Of a stretch of 14,930 nucleotides of DNA, positions 12,551 to 14,930 are shown piece by piece. The position numbers and the translations under genes are program-made. The DNA is from Candidatus Cloacimonadota bacterium. GTDB lineage: Bacteria; Cloacimonadota; Cloacimonadia; Cloacimonadales; Cloacimonadaceae. The notes beneath the pieces were generated by a model that worked only from the letters and a program-made list of their open reading frames with translations, was not told the DNA's origin and ran no database searches. Location of the stretch: NCBI GenBank assembly GCA_023392795.1, contig JAEWNJ010000117.1:1-14930 (forward strand). Direction: 5' to 3'. Position 1 is the stretch's first letter; every line of letters begins with the position of its first letter.

Positions 12551-13267
12551 TCAATGTAGTAAGCCTAGTAGCTTGCGGATCTGCAGGTGCCACACCATCC
12601 AGGCTGCTTCCCAAACGATGTGACGGCTCATTTTGGATACGCCATTGAGGCGCTCGGTAAAGACGATCGGGACTTCCAGTATGCGAAAGCCCTTTACCCA
12701 GGCGCGGAAGTTCATCTCGATCTGAAAGGCATAGCCGTCGGAGAGTATTTTATCCAGATTGATGCTTTCCAATACCTTGCGCCGGAAACACTTGAAGCCC
12801 CCGGTGGGATCTTTCACCGGCATCCCGGTAATGGCACGCACGTACTTCGAGGCAAAATAGCTGATCAGCAGGCGTTTGATCGGCCAATTCACGATGTTTA
12901 CCCCGTTGCAATAACGCGAACCGATCACCAGATCTTTGCTTTGGGCAGCCTCGATCAAGCGGGGAACATCGTCTGGATTGTGCGAGAAATCGGCATCCAT
13001 CTCCAGGATGAAGTCGTACCCCTTTTCCAGAGCGTACTTAAAGCCCTGCACGTAGGCAGAGCCAAGTCCCATCTTCCCGGGGCGTTCCAGGATGTGAATG
13101 CGGGTCTCGGACGCCATCAGGTCTTTCACGATTTGGGCGGTGCCATCCGGAGAATTATCATCCACGATCAACACCTCCAGTTCGGCTTGTTTTTCCAGTA
13201 CGATGCTGATGATGCGGCTGATGTTTTCCCGTTCATTATACGTAGGGATGATCAGTAATGCTTTCAT
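12551..13267 (-). CDS. GT2-family glycosyltransferase, polyprenol-phosphate mannose synthase (Dpm1) type
   Basis: A 238-residue GT-A fold enzyme that transfers a sugar from a nucleotide donor to polyprenol phosphate. Visible signatures are IIPTYNERENI (6-16), IVDDNSPDGT (34-43) with nucleotide-contacting D36-D37, the metal-binding D91-A-D93 motif (EMDADFSHNP), DPTGGFKCFRR, DGYAFQIEM and the FTERLNGVSKMS segment typical of Dpm1. It lacks the C-terminal membrane helices of longer relatives, matching the short bacterial class. The ATG is one base after the stop of the acyltransferase gene (TGA-C-ATG), so the two are coupled. The donor sugar cannot be told from sequence; mannose or glucose is likely. 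Confidence 0.92.
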   Translation of the reverse strand: MKALLIIPTYNERENISRIISIVLEKQAELEVLIVDDNSPDGTAQIVKDLMASETRIHILERPGKMGLGSAYVQGFKYALEKGYDFILEMDADFSHNPDDVPRLIEAAQSKDLVIGSRYCNGVNIVNWPIKRLLISYFASKYVRAITGMPVKDPTGGFKCFRRKVLESINLDKILSDGYAFQIEMNFRAWVKGFRILEVPIVFTERLNGVSKMSRHIVWEAAWMVWHLQIRKLLGLLH

Positions 13268-13268
13268 G

Positions 13269-14021
13269 TCATTTGTCCAGATTGTTTATCAAGAGTTGAG
13301 CTTCCGGTACATCCCGGAATTCCCTGGCGGGATTACCCAGCACGATGATGGCTTCCTTCACGTCCCGCGTAACCACCGCTCCGGCAGCCACAGTGCCATC
13401 GGTGGCAATGGTCTTACCCGGTAGAATGGTGGCATGAGCGCCGATGCGGGCGCCGCGCTTCAGAGTAACGCCACGGAAGTGATTGAAGCGTTCTTTATCG
13501 CGAGCCATGTAGTTGTCATTGCTGGTAGCCACGCAAGGGGCCACAAAGCAGTAGTCCTCCACCCTGGAATAGGCGGTGATGTATGAATTGGTCTCAAACT
13601 TATTGCGATCGCCGATTTCCACGTAATTCTCGATGGTCACATTGCGGCCAATGATATTCAGGCTGCCTATCTTCACGTTTTCACGCACGGTGGCCAAATC
13701 CGCGATCAGATTGCGTTCGCCTATCTCACACTGGACGTAGATCACCACATTGGCGCCGATCTGACAGTAGCTGCCGATCCTGGCAGGAACAAGATTATCC
13801 GGCACTTTGAAGATGCTGCGCGGCGAAGACAGCGGCTTTTTCCCGATGATCACGTTATCGTCGATGCGCACGCTTTCGCCGATGATGGTACCCTCATGGA
13901 TCACCACATTATGGCCGATCAGGCAATTCGCGCCGATCTGCACATCTTCCATAATCACAGTATTGAAGCCCAGTTTCACGTTTTCACCCACCCGGGCGCT
14001 TGCATGGATATGCTGATTCAT
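13269..14021 (-). CDS. Left-handed beta-helix (hexapeptide repeat) sugar acyl/acetyltransferase
   Basis: A 250-residue transferase built almost entirely of hexapeptide turns ([LIV]-G-x4), for example RVGENVKLG, QIGANCLIG, RIGSYCQIG, KIGSLNIIG and RIGAHATILPG. It ends with GNPAREFRDVP, a sequence typical of nucleotide-sugar N- or O-acetyltransferases (WbpD/WlbB and NeuD-like). This favours a sugar acetyltransferase over LpxA. The start is the ATG at 14021, because GGAGGT lies three bases upstream. An in-frame ATG at 14075 would add 18 residues without support. It is the first gene of the minus-strand operon and may supply or decorate a sugar handled by the downstream glycosyltransferase. Confidence 0.85.
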   Translation of the reverse strand: MNQHIHASARVGENVKLGFNTVIMEDVQIGANCLIGHNVVIHEGTIIGESVRIDDNVIIGKKPLSSPRSIFKVPDNLVPARIGSYCQIGANVVIYVQCEIGERNLIADLATVRENVKIGSLNIIGRNVTIENYVEIGDRNKFETNSYITAYSRVEDYCFVAPCVATSNDNYMARDKERFNHFRGVTLKRGARIGAHATILPGKTIATDGTVAAGAVVTRDVKEAIIVLGNPAREFRDVPEAQLLINNLDK

Positions 14022-14083
14022 TCTACCTCCAGCGTATTTAACCACTTTTTTCTCGACAAGGAAATAGGCAAGCAAAAAATAGA
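14022..14083. promoter_or_regulatory. Divergent promoter region between the acyltransferase and recombinase genes
   Basis: The 89 bases between the two divergent starts must hold both promoters. On the minus strand TTAAAT sits 17 bases after a poor TTTCCT. On the plus strand TCGACA (14053-14058) is followed after 16 bases by AAAAAT. Both are weak matches, so positions are tentative. Confidence 0.3.
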
Positions 14084-14095
14084 CCCATTAATGGG
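14084..14095. promoter_or_regulatory. Perfect 12-bp palindrome upstream of the recombinase gene
   Basis: CCCATTAATGGG is perfectly self-complementary. It abuts the AAAGGAG Shine-Dalgarno (14096-14102) of the recombinase. It could be an operator for a dimeric regulator or fold the leader next to the ribosome site. The binding protein is not known. Confidence 0.4.
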
Positions 14096-14110
14096 AAAGG
14101 AGTATGCCCA

Positions 14111-14930
14111 GTGCAGGATTTGATCGACAGACACATGCATGAGCTCGCCCTGGCAGGGAAAAGCCAGCGGACAGTGCGCGGTTATCGCATTGATCTGGAG
14201 CAGTTTATGCGCTTCTTGAGCGGGCGTTTCGGCAGCGTCGAGCCCTCCCGCATCAACAAAGTCCAGATCCGCGCCTTTCTGCAATGGCTTTCCGAAAAAA
14301 AGGATTGCAACCGCACCATTGCCCGAAAAATGGCAGCGCTACAATCCTGGTTCACCTTTCTCAAGATCAATGGCCTGCGGGAGGACAATCCTATGAAGAA
14401 ACTCCGTCGCCCCAAGTTCGAAAAAAAGCTGCCCCATTTCTTCAGTGAAGCTGAGATGACCACTCTGATCCGCATCCCCGATACCAGTACGATCTTTGGA
14501 GTTCGCAATCGCGCCATGTTTGAAGTATTGTACAGTTGCGGCCTGCGTCTGGAAGAGCTGGCGAATCTGCATCTCAGCGATATCGACCATCGCAAGGGCC
14601 TGGTGAAAGTAACTGGAAAGGGTAACAAGCAACGCATCGTTCCCATCGGCAAACCTGCCCTCGAGGCCACCCAGGAGTACCTGAAAGTGCGCCCAAAGCT
14701 GGCTACGGTAAAGAGTACTTCCCGGGTATTCCTCACCCGTAGCGGCAAGGATTTTGATACCCAACAGCTGAAGATCATCCTCGGGAGATACATAGGTCTC
14801 ATAGCGCGCGAAAAGGGCTACTCCGCCCACAGCATCAGGCACTCATTCGCCACTCACCTGCTGGATCACGGCGCGAGCCTGGAGGCGATTCAAGCCCTTC
14901 TGGGGCATAGTAACCTTGCCACTACAGAAA
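14111..14930 (+). CDS. XerC/XerD-family tyrosine recombinase (partial at the window end)
   Basis: The reading frame is open to the window edge: 273 codons plus one base. The N-terminal SAM-like DNA-binding domain (about 1-95) includes KSQRTVRGYRIDLEQF. The catalytic domain shows R146 (SCGLRLEEL), K170 in the VTGKGNKQR hairpin, H240-x-x-R243 (HSIRHSFATHLL) and H266 (LLGHSNLATTE). The nucleophilic tyrosine is expected within a few codons after the edge. The start is GTG at 14111, eight bases after AAAGGAG; the nearer ATG at 14104 reads into a stop within 12 codons. Length and sequence match chromosomal XerC/D rather than phage integrases, so the likely role is dimer resolution at dif. XerC against XerD cannot be decided. 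Confidence 0.94.
   Translation, partial: MQDLIDRHMHELALAGKSQRTVRGYRIDLEQFMRFLSGRFGSVEPSRINKVQIRAFLQWLSEKKDCNRTIARKMAALQSWFTFLKINGLREDNPMKKLRRPKFEKKLPHFFSEAEMTTLIRIPDTSTIFGVRNRAMFEVLYSCGLRLEELANLHLSDIDHRKGLVKVTGKGNKQRIVPIGKPALEATQEYLKVRPKLATVKSTSRVFLTRSGKDFDTQQLKIILGRYIGLIAREKGYSAHSIRHSFATHLLDHGASLEAIQALLGHSNLATTE

Noticed and set aside
12587..13258. 223-codon plus-strand open frame
   Set aside because: It mirrors the Dpm1-like glycosyltransferase gene almost exactly. No independent signal supports it.
14182..14802. 206-codon minus-strand open frame
   Set aside because: It is antisense to the Xer recombinase, whose motifs are unmistakable.

Overview
This window is 14.9 kb of compact bacterial chromosome. 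The best guess for its origin is a Gram-negative, anaerobic lineage of the Cloacimonadota / Fibrobacterota-Chlorobi-Bacteroidota (FCB) kind. The main clue is the large secreted subtilase, which ends in a type IX-like C-terminal sorting domain with the FPNPFN signature. A Wzx-type flippase, a surface-sugar acyltransferase and a DUF234 ATPase fit that picture. The lineage is inferred; the sequence holds no rRNA to settle it. No phage, insertion sequence, plasmid origin or CRISPR array is visible.

Layout from left to right. Bases 1-204 hold no intact gene but a dense set of nested inverted repeats that looks like one copy of a dispersed intergenic element. Next, on the minus strand, comes a DUF234-type ATPase (205-1527) with its own promoter-like upstream region and an unusual multi-copy GTAAC box. 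It is followed by a translationally coupled pair: an SRAP/YedK abasic-site protein (2841-3533) and a TTG-initiated REC + HD-GYP response regulator (1750-2844). Divergent from the SRAP gene, on the plus strand, are endonuclease III (nth, 3629-4273), a short HIT-family protein (4393-4698) and the 997-residue secreted subtilase (4746-7739).

Converging on the subtilase gene are two near-identical tandem tRNA-Val genes on the minus strand, with anticodons CAC and GAC. Upstream of them, also on the minus strand, lies a two-gene surface-polysaccharide unit: a flippase (9629-10912) coupled by an ATGA overlap to an asparagine-synthetase-like protein that lacks the glutaminase cysteine (8055-9632). The latter ends inside a heptanucleotide tandem repeat. 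A 25-codon upstream ORF with its own ribosome binding site ends one base before the flippase start.

The right part is a tight minus-strand operon: hexapeptide acyltransferase (13269-14021), Dpm1-type glycosyltransferase (12551-13267), a small exported protein of unknown function (12074-12532) and ruvB (11054-12070). It is divergent from a plus-strand XerC/XerD-family tyrosine recombinase (14111 to the window end) that is cut off just before its expected catalytic tyrosine. A perfect 12-bp palindrome lies in the recombinase leader.

Two themes stand out. One is DNA maintenance: SRAP, Nth, RuvB and Xer. The other is envelope/surface biogenesis: glycosyltransferase, acyltransferase, flippase, amidotransferase-like protein and sorted protease. 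I see no complete novel multi-gene system. The most promising signals are the regulatory structure in front of the DUF234 ATPase, the SRAP/HD-GYP coupling with divergent nth, the U4-U69 mismatch in tRNA-Val(GAC), the flippase uORF, the truncated HIT protein and the non-protease Rossmann-like insert in the subtilase.
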